Below, in pieces: positions 44,225 through 54,400 of a DNA stretch of 64,000 bases. The stretch covers positions 124,001-188,000 of the forward strand of contig CBDFFU010000006.1 in the NCBI GenBank assembly GCA_965246875.1, in the 5' to 3' direction. The DNA comes from DASWYT01 sp965246875 (lineage in GTDB: Bacteria > Pseudomonadota > Alphaproteobacteria > Micavibrionales > SZUA-601). The translations under genes and the position numbers were made by a program. A model generated the notes under the pieces. It saw only the letters and a list, made by a program, of their open reading frames with translations, was not told the origin of the DNA and made no database searches. The stretch's first letter is position 1. Each line of letters starts with the position of its first letter.

Positions 44225-46126
44225 GTGTTTAATTTTATGTCTAGCTTTAATCGTCCCGTCGTTTGTGCCGCTCTGGCTCTGACGCTTGCTGCGTCTGTCA
44301 GCGGGTGTGATAAAATCCAGAAGCGGGCAACGCGTCTGGAACAGAAAACGTTGCAACAGGCCGGCGTCGATGTGATGAGCCTGCCGATCTGGCCGCCATC
44401 ATCGGCAGGGCAATATCTGGCAGCGCGCGTGGCCGTGGGCAATGACGATCTGGAAACGGCTAACAAGGCCTATCAGGAGGCTATCGAAGCCGCACCGGAT
44501 GAGACGATTGCCGCTTACTTGGCAGAGCGCGCTTTGCCAGTCGCTATTGGCGCCGGGGATCATGATACCGCCTTGCGTCTGGCCAAGGCGCTGCCGAACC
44601 TTGAGCAAACGGCAACTGGACAATTTTCCGTGCTGCTGCAATTGCGCGATGCGTTTGATAATGAAAACTGGGACACGGCCACGCAATTGGCGACAAAATT
44701 ACGCGCTGACGGGTTTGGCCAGTTTACCAAGCCATTGGCGCAAGTCTGGCTGCTAGTCGGGCAGAAAAAATTTGACGCCGCCCTGGCGCAACTGGATCAG
44801 GCCGAACAGAAAAATCCGTCTTTGCAAGGGTTATTCATCGTGCATCGTGCGCTGGTGCTGGAACAAGCAGGTCGCATCGACATGGCTGATAAAACCTATC
44901 GCGCTATTTTGAACAATAATTTCACGCTGGGTGGTGCCTTGGCAGCGGCCAATTTCTTTGCGCGTCAGCATGACGATGCGGCCCTCAAAGGCATTTACGA
45001 TCTGTTACATGCCAAACTGACGTTGCCGGTGTCATACGATAATTTCGTGGCATCCTTCCCATTTGATAAAGAGAAAATGACGGCGGCGCGCGGCTATGCG
45101 ACCAGCCTGTTTGATTTGGCAACCGTCTTGCAATCCGAAAATTCCAGTCGTTTGGCACTGCTCTATGCGCGGATCGCGGAACCGGAGTTACGCCTGTATC
45201 CAACGCTTGCCATCCTGTTGGGTGATGTCGCGATGGACATGCATGATTATGATCAGGCGCGTCACGCGTTTGATCTGATTGCAAAAGACACCTTGTTCTA
45301 CGCCACTGCGCAATTACGCAAAGCTGATGCATTTGCCGCTGAAAATAATATTCAAGCCGCTCTTGATGTCTTGAAACCGCTGGCCGTTGATCCAAGTATG
45401 AAACGGCAGATTTTGACACAAATGGCTGATTTGTTGCGCGCTGATAAACAATATAAAGAAGCGGTAACGGCTTATACGCAAATCATTGATGGGATCGCCA
45501 CACCCATTAAAAAAGACTGGGGCCTGTTTTATGCGCGCGCCATTTGTTATGAGACTTTAAAAGACACGGACAAATCAGAAGCAGACTTGCAAGCGGCCTT
45601 GAAGATCAGCCCCGATCAGCCGGAAGTGTTGAATTATCTGGGTTATTCCTGGGCTGATAAGAGCGTTAATCTGGAGCAGGCCTATACCTATATTGCGCGG
45701 GCGCATAACCAGAACCCGGAAGACCCCTATATCACCGACAGTTCTGGGTGGGTGTTGTACCAGTTGGGTTATTTCATCAAAGCCGTGACGCTGCTGGAGC
45801 AATCCGTCCAGCAATTGCCAGCTGATCCGACGATCAACGATCATCTAGGTGATGCTTATTGGCAGGTGGGCCGTGAAACCGAAGCGCGTTTCCAGTGGGA
45901 TCGGGCGCTGAAAAACGACAGTCATGAAGATCCTGATTTCCCGGCAAAGATTGCTGAAAAAATCAAGGCGGGTCTGCCGAAAAAAGCGGCACATAATGGG
46001 CCGTTGCCGGCTGTCAAAACCAGTCAAAACCTGGACACGCTGTTACAGCGTTTGCAACTGCCGCCGGGTGCGCGTGCAAAAGAAAACATGACGCCGTTCG
46101 CGCCAAAACCTCGCCCTGTTCGTTAG
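44225..46126 (+). CDS. TPR-repeat lipoprotein
   Basis: A 633-residue protein. A GTG at 44225 or the ATG four codons later starts it. The signal peptide ends with the lipobox VSGC. At least eight TPR-like helix pairs follow, for example ANKAYQEAIEAAPDE, DMADKTYRAILNN, EAVTAYTQIIDG and KSEADLQAALKISPDQPEVLNYLGY. The C-terminal repeats with NPEDPYITDSSGWVLYQLGY match the pattern in many alphaproteobacterial TPR lipoproteins. Such scaffolds bind outer-membrane or envelope partners; no specific partner is visible. The AMP nucleosidase gene begins 17 bases after it. Confidence 0.85.
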   Translation: MFNFMSSFNRPVVCAALALTLAASVSGCDKIQKRATRLEQKTLQQAGVDVMSLPIWPPSSAGQYLAARVAVGNDDLETANKAYQEAIEAAPDETIAAYLAERALPVAIGAGDHDTALRLAKALPNLEQTATGQFSVLLQLRDAFDNENWDTATQLATKLRADGFGQFTKPLAQVWLLVGQKKFDAALAQLDQAEQKNPSLQGLFIVHRALVLEQAGRIDMADKTYRAILNNNFTLGGALAAANFFARQHDDAALKGIYDLLHAKLTLPVSYDNFVASFPFDKEKMTAARGYATSLFDLATVLQSENSSRLALLYARIAEPELRLYPTLAILLGDVAMDMHDYDQARHAFDLIAKDTLFYATAQLRKADAFAAENNIQAALDVLKPLAVDPSMKRQILTQMADLLRADKQYKEAVTAYTQIIDGIATPIKKDWGLFYARAICYETLKDTDKSEADLQAALKISPDQPEVLNYLGYSWADKSVNLEQAYTYIARAHNQNPEDPYITDSSGWVLYQLGYFIKAVTLLEQSVQQLPADPTINDHLGDAYWQVGRETEARFQWDRALKNDSHEDPDFPAKIAEKIKAGLPKKAAHNGPLPAVKTSQNLDTLLQRLQLPPGARAKENMTPFAPKPRPVR

Positions 46127-46143
46127 ACACAGACGGTTATATC

Positions 46144-47709
46144 ATGAGCGATAAAACACCATCCCGACTGGTTTCTTTTCTTCCCGGTGAAGAGGAAATT
46201 ACAGTCAGTGATCCGCGCGACGCCATCAAACAGCTCGAAAAAATCTATCAGAATAATGTTGGTTACCTGCGGCAGGAATTTTCCAGTTTTGCCAATGGTG
46301 ACCCGCACTGGCAGCCGCTGCCCGGCGCAAAATGCGCGGCGTTTTACCCCTTTATCCGTGTCGATATCGGTCAGGCGGCAACGCCTGTAAAAACCCGTAT
46401 GGCGTTTGGCCATACCTCAACACCTGGCCGTTATGTGACAACCGTCACCCGGCCTGATATGTTTGGCCGTTATTACTTGGAACAGCTGGAACTTTTGCAG
46501 CAAAACCATAAGGTGCCATTTACGATCGGGGTCAGCCCGGTGGCGATTCCCATCCACTTTGCGCTTGGTGGGGACACGCGCGACACCAGCGGTGGTTTAG
46601 GCTATACCGACAGCGCACTGACCGCAGATAAAATCGCGCAACTGCCACTGTATTTTGACCTGCCGAACCTGTCCGATATTGATGACCGCATTGCCAATGG
46701 CGATTATGATGTGCATGCGCTGGAACAGCCTTTATCCCTGTTCACCGCACCACGCACCGATATCAGCTTGCAGCGTTTGCGCCATTATACGGGTACCCAT
46801 GCCGATTATTTTCAGAATTTTATTATCTTCACCAATTACGGGTTTTACGTTGATGAATTTGCGCGCTTTGCTAAAAACCTGTTTGCACAGTTAAGCACTG
46901 AAAACGTCACCGATTATCACAAGGCTTATACAGCCTTGGTCGAACCGGGCAATATCATCACGCCAAATGCCAATTTGCCAGAACAGTATTGGCCCGAAGG
47001 CAAAGCTCTGCCGCGCCTGCCGCAAATGCCGGCGTATCATTTATTGCGTGACGACAACAGCGGCATTACGTTGATCAATATCGGCATTGGCCCGTCGAAT
47101 GCCAAGAATATTACGGATCACGTCGCCGTGTTGCGTCCACATGCCTGGCTGATGCTGGGCCATTGTGCCGGCTTGCGCAAAACGCAAGCATTGGGTGATT
47201 ATGTGCTGGCGCATGGTTATTTGCGCAATGATCATGTGCTGGATGCTGATATTCCAACTGATATTCCCATTCCCGCTCTGGCCGAAGTGCAGATTGCCCT
47301 GCAGCGTGCGGTGGCAGACGTCACAGGCTGCACTGGCCCTGATTTGAAACAGGTGTTGCGTACCGGTACAGTGGCGACGACCGACGACCGGAACTGGGAG
47401 TTACAGGATCAGCGCATCCCGTTGCGCCGCTTGAAACAAAGCCGTGCCATCGCGCTGGATATGGAATCGGCCACCATTGCCACCAACGGCTACCGCTTCC
47501 GGGTGCCCTATGGCACCTTACTGTGTGTGTCCGACAAGCCGTTGCACGGCCAGATCAAGCTGCCGGGCATGGCGGACGAGTTCTACCGCAAACGGGTGGA
47601 ACAGCACCTCCAGGTTGGCATCCGCGCCATGGAAAACTTACGCGCCCTGGACATGGCCGATCTCCACAGCCGCAAGTTGCGCTCATTCAACGAAGTGCCG
47701 TTTCAGTAA
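46144..47709 (+). CDS. amn: AMP nucleosidase
   Basis: A 521-residue enzyme that hydrolyses AMP to adenine and ribose 5-phosphate, buffering adenylate levels. An N-terminal regulatory domain (about 1-190, with RVDIGQAATPVKTRMAFGH) is followed by the nucleoside-phosphorylase fold. Its signature is HVAVLRPHAWLMLGHCAGLR, and the catalytic region is ALDMESATIATNGYRFRVP with its acidic residue. The C-terminal part has KPLHGQIKLPGMADEFYRKR. Length is right for the proteobacterial enzyme. Confidence 0.95.
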   Translation: MSDKTPSRLVSFLPGEEEITVSDPRDAIKQLEKIYQNNVGYLRQEFSSFANGDPHWQPLPGAKCAAFYPFIRVDIGQAATPVKTRMAFGHTSTPGRYVTTVTRPDMFGRYYLEQLELLQQNHKVPFTIGVSPVAIPIHFALGGDTRDTSGGLGYTDSALTADKIAQLPLYFDLPNLSDIDDRIANGDYDVHALEQPLSLFTAPRTDISLQRLRHYTGTHADYFQNFIIFTNYGFYVDEFARFAKNLFAQLSTENVTDYHKAYTALVEPGNIITPNANLPEQYWPEGKALPRLPQMPAYHLLRDDNSGITLINIGIGPSNAKNITDHVAVLRPHAWLMLGHCAGLRKTQALGDYVLAHGYLRNDHVLDADIPTDIPIPALAEVQIALQRAVADVTGCTGPDLKQVLRTGTVATTDDRNWELQDQRIPLRRLKQSRAIALDMESATIATNGYRFRVPYGTLLCVSDKPLHGQIKLPGMADEFYRKRVEQHLQVGIRAMENLRALDMADLHSRKLRSFNEVPFQ

Positions 47710-47752
47710 ATACTCTTGGATAGTAAAATAGATTGCTTTGTAGGGAGTTTTA

Positions 47753-47781
47753 ACGCTTCCTGAGCAATTTCCTCTTATAAT
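47753..47781 (+). promoter_or_regulatory. Candidate promoter before the PAS/GAF kinase
   Basis: A perfect TATAAT lies at 47776-47781, 48 bases before the kinase start. The -35 region is poor (CGCTTC at 17 bases), so activation or a weak promoter is implied. Confidence 0.35.
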
Positions 47782-47829
47782 GGGGGCATCTTTCCCACTC
47801 CGGGACCTGGACCAGATTGTTCGATTTGA

Positions 47830-49899
47830 ATGACGTCAGACGCCGCACCCTTATCCCCGTTTCACAATCGCGCTGTAGCCAAGCCAGCTGATACCGCGCG
47901 GCTGGACGATTTTCTGAAATTATCACCAGATATGTTTTGGGAGTGTGACAATAATGCGGTGTTGCGTTATTTGTCACCGGATTTTCAAATCCATTTTCCG
48001 CAGATGCAGGTCACTTTGCATCAACCGCTCAAAGAGCTTTTCACCCAAGCCAGCTGTTGTGTGGAATGGCAAGAGTGGGTGCATATTTTAACCGGCCTGC
48101 ACGACGCCGACCAAATTGCCCCGTCGTGTTTGCTGGTGATCGACAGTGGTGAAACGGAACCGTTTTATATTCAAATTGCAGCCAAAGTGACGCAGGATGA
48201 TGCCGGTAATATTCAAGGCTGGCGCGGCATCATTCGCGACATCTCGCGTGAAGCGGCCAATGCGATCAATGCTGAATTGGTCGAACAGCAGCTTAGTGAC
48301 ACCATCGAGTCGATTCCCTATGGCGTTGCCGTCTTCGACCCCGATGACAAACTGATTTTCATCAATAATAAAAGCCGTGATGTCTTCCCGGATTTGCAGG
48401 ACAAGCTTGTCCCCGGCACATCGTTTCAAGATTTGATCCGTGCCAATTTCGAACGTGGGATACAAAGTATCGATAATCGTGACAGTGAAAGCTTGATTCA
48501 GAAACGTTTGTCGCTGCACCGGCGCAATTACGGTACACGCGAGATTGAGCTGGCGAACGGTTATTGGGTCGAACTCAGCGAGCATGTTACCTCCGATGGT
48601 GGCACCGTGATCAGCTGGTCAGACATTACGCCGAACAAACGCCGCGAACAGGCTTTGGCATCGCTGCTCAGCCATTCTGATGATGAAGTGTTTGACAATA
48701 GTCCGCATCATGCGGCCGAGCGTGCCGTCAAAGCCTTGGCCGCCGCATTTGATTGCCGCTGGGCGGGTGTCGCGCGCCGTGATAAAGCTGATCCGTCTGA
48801 AGCGGTTATTCTGGCGTTGTGGGAACAAGACCATTTAGCAGAGCCCCGCATTTATGCCTTGGCGGATACGCCGTGTCAGCTGGTCTACGCGCATCCGCAA
48901 CGCGGGTGTGAATTGGATGTAGCCACGACCGTGCATCCGCTGTTTCATTATGCCGAAATCGCTTATTATTATGGTCATGTCGTGCGCAACGGGCAGAACC
49001 AGATTATCGGCCATGTGTTCATTGCCCATGATCACCCGATCCCACGCCAGAGCCGTCGGCATATTGATGAGGTCTTTCACCTGGTGACACGCTGGCTGGA
49101 AATGGAATTTCACCGGCACGATGTGCATCACATGATGGTGCAGGCCTTGCAACAGGCTGAAAGTGCCAACCGCAGCAAGAGCGAATTTCTGGCCAACGTT
49201 AGTCATGAATTGCGGACACCGCTCAATGCCATCATCGGTTTTTCCGAGATGATCCGCGATGGGTTGGTTGGACCGGCCGGTAGTGCGAAATATATTGAAT
49301 ACATCCATGATATTCATGGCAGCGGCATGCATCTGATGGAGCTGATCAACGATATTCTGGATCTGTCCAAAGCCGAAGCCGGGTCGATTGAAGGCCAGCC
49401 GCGCGAAACGCAGGTCGATGACACCATTCAATCCTGCCTGAAAATCATTGCCCCCAAAGCACAGATGGCACAGGTCAAAGTGTATAGCGATTTGGCCAAC
49501 AACTTGCCACCCTTATGGATTGATACAAAACATCTCCGTCAGATTATCACGAATATCTTGTCGAACGCTGTTAAATTCACGCCTGAAGGTGGTGAGGTAA
49601 CAATCAGTACGGAACAGGACGCGGCAGGGTTGGCTATTCGCATTCACGATACCGGCATTGGTATGGCGCCCGATGACATTCCCAAAGCGCTGTCGCCATT
49701 CGGTCAAATCGATAGCTCGCTGGCACGCAAATATAACGGCACCGGTTTAGGGTTGCCACTGACAAAACGTCTGGTTGAAAATTACGACGGGGAATTGTCG
49801 ATTGACAGCACTATAGGTGAGGGAACAACAATCACAGTTCAGTTTCCATTGCAGCGATTGGTTATTGAGGGCAACCGCCGTTTTGCCGATACCAAGTAA
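47830..49899 (+). CDS. Soluble PAS-PAS-GAF histidine kinase
   Basis: A 689-residue kinase without transmembrane helices. PAS-like domains span about 25-145 (LSPDMFWECDNNAVLRYLSPDF, PAC-like end WRGIIRDISR) and 155-270. A GAF-like region covers about 285-425. HisKA carries H459 in NVSHELRTPLNAIIGFSEM, the ATPase has DTGIGM and GTGLGLPLTKRLVENYDG, and the protein then ends without a receiver. It resembles the DivJ/PleC-type family used in alphaproteobacterial cell-cycle signalling, but no response regulator is adjacent, so its partner is unknown. Confidence 0.9.
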   Translation: MTSDAAPLSPFHNRAVAKPADTARLDDFLKLSPDMFWECDNNAVLRYLSPDFQIHFPQMQVTLHQPLKELFTQASCCVEWQEWVHILTGLHDADQIAPSCLLVIDSGETEPFYIQIAAKVTQDDAGNIQGWRGIIRDISREAANAINAELVEQQLSDTIESIPYGVAVFDPDDKLIFINNKSRDVFPDLQDKLVPGTSFQDLIRANFERGIQSIDNRDSESLIQKRLSLHRRNYGTREIELANGYWVELSEHVTSDGGTVISWSDITPNKRREQALASLLSHSDDEVFDNSPHHAAERAVKALAAAFDCRWAGVARRDKADPSEAVILALWEQDHLAEPRIYALADTPCQLVYAHPQRGCELDVATTVHPLFHYAEIAYYYGHVVRNGQNQIIGHVFIAHDHPIPRQSRRHIDEVFHLVTRWLEMEFHRHDVHHMMVQALQQAESANRSKSEFLANVSHELRTPLNAIIGFSEMIRDGLVGPAGSAKYIEYIHDIHGSGMHLMELINDILDLSKAEAGSIEGQPRETQVDDTIQSCLKIIAPKAQMAQVKVYSDLANNLPPLWIDTKHLRQIITNILSNAVKFTPEGGEVTISTEQDAAGLAIRIHDTGIGMAPDDIPKALSPFGQIDSSLARKYNGTGLGLPLTKRLVENYDGELSIDSTIGEGTTITVQFPLQRLVIEGNRRFADTK

Positions 49900-49920
49900 A
49901 CGAACGATAATTCTCAAAAA

Positions 49921-50598
49921 TTAAAATCGGATCCAATGCATCAACGGCCGCAGCATGGCCGGACAGCCGCGTTTCTTGGGTTTCAGGTCCCAGGCACGCG
50001 CCACATCATACGTACAATCGTTCATTAGCGCCCAGAAAATCGGCGGTTCTTTGCTTTGAATCGCCATGCGTTGCATGCGCCATTGTTTGACATGGTCAGG
50101 TGTCGTGACATGTGTCATGCGGATCGTGTCCAGCAATTGCTGATACTGTGTCACCAGCACATCATGCTCACGCGCCTTGTGTGAAAAATTCCACACCATG
50201 CTCAATGCGCCCAGACCGATAACGCCAAATCCCAGCAAGCCTTGATGTGTCATGTTCAGCAAAAACGCCGCGGCTGACAACATCAACGTACTGAAGACGA
50301 GAACTTTGTAGACGCCATCGTAATGATGCTTGCGGCGTTTGTGGTAGCGCATGGAGATTTCAGCAGCAACAACCAGTTTATCGACAACGGACAGGCCTTC
50401 ATCATTTGCCGGTTGTGGCGGCGGTATGACAGTTGGCATTGTATCAGCGCGGTTCTGAATTTTTTCGTCGGTGTTCTGCGGACGAAAGGCTTCGCCATAA
50501 AAGCTTTCCTCGAAACCATGCAGACCAACGGTTCGCAGCGCAGTCTGGCTGCGCGCGGCGGTCGATACGATTACCTGCTGCGAAGAGGCAGCATTCAT
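49921..50598 (-). CDS. SLATT-like two-helix membrane protein
   Basis: A 225-residue protein. After a disordered N-terminal 65 residues comes a helix with RYHKRRKHHYDGVYK, then two transmembrane helices at about 97-115 and 119-137, then KAREHDVLVTQYQQLLDTI and the block EPPIFWALMNDC. That layout (basic helix, two closely spaced helices, amphipathic helix, EPPI-type motif) matches the SLATT fold, predicted to be pore-forming effectors in conflict systems. Unlike those, no nucleotidyltransferase or reverse transcriptase is next door. AGGA precedes the ATG. An ordinary membrane protein of unknown use is also possible. Confidence 0.6.
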   Translation of the reverse strand: MNAASSQQVIVSTAARSQTALRTVGLHGFEESFYGEAFRPQNTDEKIQNRADTMPTVIPPPQPANDEGLSVVDKLVVAAEISMRYHKRRKHHYDGVYKVLVFSTLMLSAAAFLLNMTHQGLLGFGVIGLGALSMVWNFSHKAREHDVLVTQYQQLLDTIRMTHVTTPDHVKQWRMQRMAIQSKEPPIFWALMNDCTYDVARAWDLKPKKRGCPAMLRPLMHWIRF

Positions 50599-50773
50599 GA
50601 GGGTCCATCCTGCTTAGAGATGTTCGAAAGCATCAACAGTGCGGTGCATGCCGCATCAGTCTGACGAGAACGTTCAGGAATAACAGCGTATTTGTTCACA
50701 AAGGTCAATAACTATTTTTTAAATTTTTTCTACAGCTTTGTTTTTGAATCATTCTTACATTTTAGCGGACACA

Positions 50774-51010
50774 ATGATATTCACAAAGTCACAAGTCTTT
50801 TTTGACGTAAAATCAATGTCTCAACAAATTTACAAGGCAGCCAAGCATTTTACGATAGAAATCATGCGCAGTGCAGACTCCTTTGGCGCTCTTATGCTGT
50901 TTGGTTGTGTATTGACCAGTATTGTGTGGCTGCCAGTTCTGATCATATTTTTCAAATTCCGTAATCGGTCACGCGCTTTCCCGTGGACCGTTGGCAAAGT
51001 TGTCGTATAA
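50774..51010 (+). CDS. Possible small membrane protein
   Basis: A 78-residue reading frame from ATG at 50774 (another ATG is at 50816). One transmembrane helix (about 36-60, FGALMLFGCVLTSIVWLPVL) is flanked by basic residues. No good ribosome-binding site is seen and the family is unknown. The region 50599-50773 upstream is AT-rich and appears non-coding. Confidence 0.3.
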   Translation: MIFTKSQVFFDVKSMSQQIYKAAKHFTIEIMRSADSFGALMLFGCVLTSIVWLPVLIIFFKFRNRSRAFPWTVGKVVV

Positions 51011-51296
51011 ATAGCAAGTTATGTGATGGTCACTATTGCGTTTTTCGGCGGTGTGTTGGCTGGCTGTAGGTGTCTGAGGCAAATAATGTTTATTTGACTA
51101 TCGTTCTGGCTGTCTGTAGCGCATGTCTGATAATCGTGGTCTTTGCCTGCCGGGCAGACGTCTTGGCACTTTACAAGTACAAACTTTTGAAGCATGCAGG
51201 TTATCTGTTTTTGTGCTGGCTGGCTATGGTGCGGTGTTGCAGCTTTTCCAGGCATGGCATAAGAATGTCTTTACTGGATATTGACCCTGATTCTCC
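51011..51296. other. Intergenic stretch, no convincing gene
   Basis: Together with 51297-51324 this is a gap of just over 300 bases before the tRNA. A GTG-started frame from 51070 looks hydrophobic but continues into the tRNA gene and is not supported. Repeated GGCTG-type words were noted without any ordered structure. Confidence 0.5.
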
Positions 51297-51302
51297 TATA
51301 AT
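51297..51302 (+). promoter_or_regulatory. -10 box of the tRNA-Arg promoter
   Basis: TATAAT lies 22 bases before the tRNA 5' end. No good -35 hexamer at 16-18 bases was found (TTGACC at 51281-51286 is only 10 bases away). Confidence 0.4.
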
Positions 51303-51324
51303 GAAGCTGGCTTTCGCTTTTCAT

Positions 51325-51401
51325 GACTCCATAGCTCAATCGGATAGAGCAACTGCCTTCTAAGCAGTAGGTTGCAGGTTCGATTCCTGCTGGGGTCGCC
51401 A
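51325..51401 (+). tRNA. tRNA-Arg(UCU), CCA encoded
   Basis: The acceptor stem is GACTCCA paired with TGGGGTC (one G-T), followed by discriminator G and an encoded CCA at 51399-51401. The D loop is AGCTC...GAGC, the anticodon stem ACTGC/GCAGT encloses CTTCTAA with anticodon TCT at 51359-51361, and the T arm has GGTTCGATTCC. All four stems close, so it reads AGA (and AGG by wobble). Confidence 0.97.
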
Positions 51402-51416
51402 TTCTCTTGGCTGCAG

Positions 51417-51435
51417 AAAAGAACAGGTTCTTTTT
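51417..51435. terminator. Rho-independent terminator after tRNA-Arg
   Basis: AAAAGAA (51417-51423) pairs with TTCTTTT (51428-51434) around a four-base CAGG loop and merges into a T run to 51435. The hairpin is symmetric enough to also end the leftward kinase gene stopping at 51476. Confidence 0.5.
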
Positions 51436-51475
51436 ACATCCATAAGAAACACATGACCCAGATAATTTTGGCCGT

Positions 51476-54400
51476 TTAAGCTGCAGCTTGTTTCGCTTGA
51501 ATCACCGTCTCCAACAACGCGCGCAACTCTTTTGGATTAAACGGCTTGGCAATGTAATGATCCATGCCGGCGGCCAGGCAGCGTTCTTTGTCGCCAACCA
51601 GGGCATGGGCCGTCATGCCGATGATGGGCAAGCGTTGGCGGCTGTGCTGTTGTTCCCAGTCGCGAATACGTTGTGTGGCATCCAGGCCGCTTAAACCCGG
51701 CATTTGCACATCCATCAACGCGGCGGCATAGGACGCGGTTTTGACTTTTGCAATGGCATCATGCCCGTTATTCGCAACATCGCAGCTATAGCCGAAACTT
51801 TCGAGAAAAGCCGTGGCGACCAGTACATTCGGCGCGTAATCTTCAACCAGTAACAGGTGCTTGGCGTAATCGGTTGCCGGCAGTGCTGATACAGATAGTG
51901 ATGTATCAATACGTAATGGCTGAGGCGCCAATTTCCGCAGCGGGATGGATAGCATAAAGACAGACCCTTTACCCAATACGCTTTCGACGTGCAACGTGCC
52001 GCCCATGATTTCGGTCAGGGTTTTCGTGATCGCCAAGCCAAGCCCGGTGCCGCCATATTTGCGGTTGATGGAACTGTCGGCTTGCATGAATTTGTGGAAA
52101 ATCGTGTCCAGTTTGTCAGATGCAATACCAATCCCGGTGTCGGTTACGCGTAGTTGAATCGTTTCAATATCGGCGTCATCCGTGTCGGTACAACTGATTG
52201 CCAGATCGATTCCGCCGTATTCTGTGAATTTAACGGCGTTGCTGCATAAATTGAGAATGATCTGGCGCAAACGGGCCGGATCACCCAAATAGGTTTGATG
52301 TTCGACACATTCGCCGTGTAATTGAAAGGACAGGTTTTTCTCACGTACCCGCACCGCCATCATGCTGGCAACTTCTGCTACCAACTGGTGAACATTGAAT
52401 GGGATCTGTTCCAGTTCGACAGTGCGCGCTTCAATTTTTGCAATATCCAATAGATCGTTGATCAGTGCCAGCAATGAATCCGCGCTCATTTGCAGAGTTT
52501 TGATAAATTCTGTCTGTTTAGAGGTTAATGGCCGGCTCATGGCTAAAATGTTTGACAAGCCGATGACGGCGTTCATAGGTGTCCGAATTTCGTGGCTCAT
52601 ATTGGTGAGAAATTCGGTTTTCGCAATGTTCGCGGCTTCGGCCGCTTCGGTTGCATTTTTTTGGTCTTCAATGTCGGTGTTGGTGCCAATCCAGCGCAAG
52701 CCATGATCAGTTTCAACAGCGACAGCGCGAATGATATGCCAGCGATACGTGCCATCATGTTGGCAAATACGGAACTGTGTTTCATACGGCTGACCGGTTT
52801 GCACCGCCTGCGTCCACAATGCCGCACTGGCATTCAAATCATCGGGATGGACGATCTGTACCCATTTGTTGCCGGACAGATCAGCATGTGTCAAACCGCT
52901 ATATTCATAGGTGCGGTCGTTGAACCAATCCAGCTCACCGTTGGGCAATGCGGTCCAGACTTGGTTCGGCATGGCTTGTGCCATCGTGCGGAACTGGTTT
53001 TCTTTCTCTTTCAAGGCATCGACCGCCAGTTTGCGCTCGGTGATATCCTGAATAACACCCAGCATTTGTATCGGTTTGCCCGTTTCGTCATGGACAAATT
53101 TGGCACTACGTGCCAGCCAGCGCAATTTGCCATTCTGGCCATGACGAATGCGATATTCGACATCTAACGGCGAGGTGCCATTGGCGCGCGTTTCAGGGGT
53201 TGAGCGAATATGCAGATCTGCCGGGTAAAAAAGTGCCTCAACGGTTGTGGCAGACACGGTTTCTGCTTCAGGTAAACCAAACAGGCAGCAGAATTCTGGT
53301 GTAACCGTCATGAGATTAGTCTGCAAATCAATGGAAAAAACACCGATCCCGCCGGCTGCCTGGGCAAACCGGAAATCCTCTTCGGTCTTGCGCAGTTTTT
53401 GTTCCGCTTCACGCCGTTCCGTGATATCGATAGCGACTCCTGGAAAGCGAGCAGGTTTCCCGCTTTCATCTTGCTGGGTGCGGCCTTTAGCAACTACCCA
53501 GCGCACGGAACCATCGGGCTGCATCAAACGGTATTCTTCGTTGAAAGTGCCGCCTTCGGTGCATAGGCGTTCTATGACAGGCTCAACACGGCGTTTATCG
53601 TCGGGATGTACGGCATCTGTAAAATTTTCGATTGGAACGCCGGTTGCGGCTAATGCTGGATCCACCGAATACAACCGGGCAAACCGTTCATCGGCTGTCA
53701 CTTTGTTATGAACCAGATCCCAATCCCAGATCCCGACAAAGTCAGAGGCTTCCAATGCAATCGCGCGCCGTTCTTCGCTGAGACGGAGTGCGTTTTCTGT
53801 TTCTTCTTGCTCCGTAATGTCGCGTGTCGTACCGGCAATGGCGGTAATGTTGCCTTGATCATCCAAGACAGGGGCAAAAATGTAATCATAAATCCGGCGG
53901 CCATTCGTGCCGGTAAAGGGGATTCTGTTTTGCACGGGCTTATGGGTTGTAATGACCTGGTCAATTTCCCGCTCGTGCATGTCGGCATGCCATATTTCAT
54001 AGTCAAGCTCGTAAAACGTTCGTCCAATAACGTTTTCAAGTGTTTTGCCCCACATCGTAATAAGTGCATCGTTTGCGTAAATAAAACGTTTGTCGAGACC
54101 AATGATGTAAACAAAATCAGGTGTGTGCGTCAGAAACGTTTCATAGACACGTTGCCAATATTCTGCATGAGCTTTTTCGGCTTCGCGTTCTTTCAATATG
54201 CGACGCAATTCAAGATGGCTCATGACCTGATCAGCCAGCGTCTGTAACGCAAAATGTTGCTGTTCGGTCAATACACGCGGTTTGTAATCCAGCACACATA
54301 ATGTCCCTAAAGGAATACCATCAGGTGTCCGCAGCACAGCGCTGGAGTAAAAGCGAAAATGTGGCTCACCGGCGACAAGCGGATGATCGGCAAATTTTGT

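Noticed and set aside
51070..51363. Hydrophobic GTG-started frame before tRNA-Arg
   Set aside because: It ends inside the tRNA gene and lacks a ribosome-binding site.
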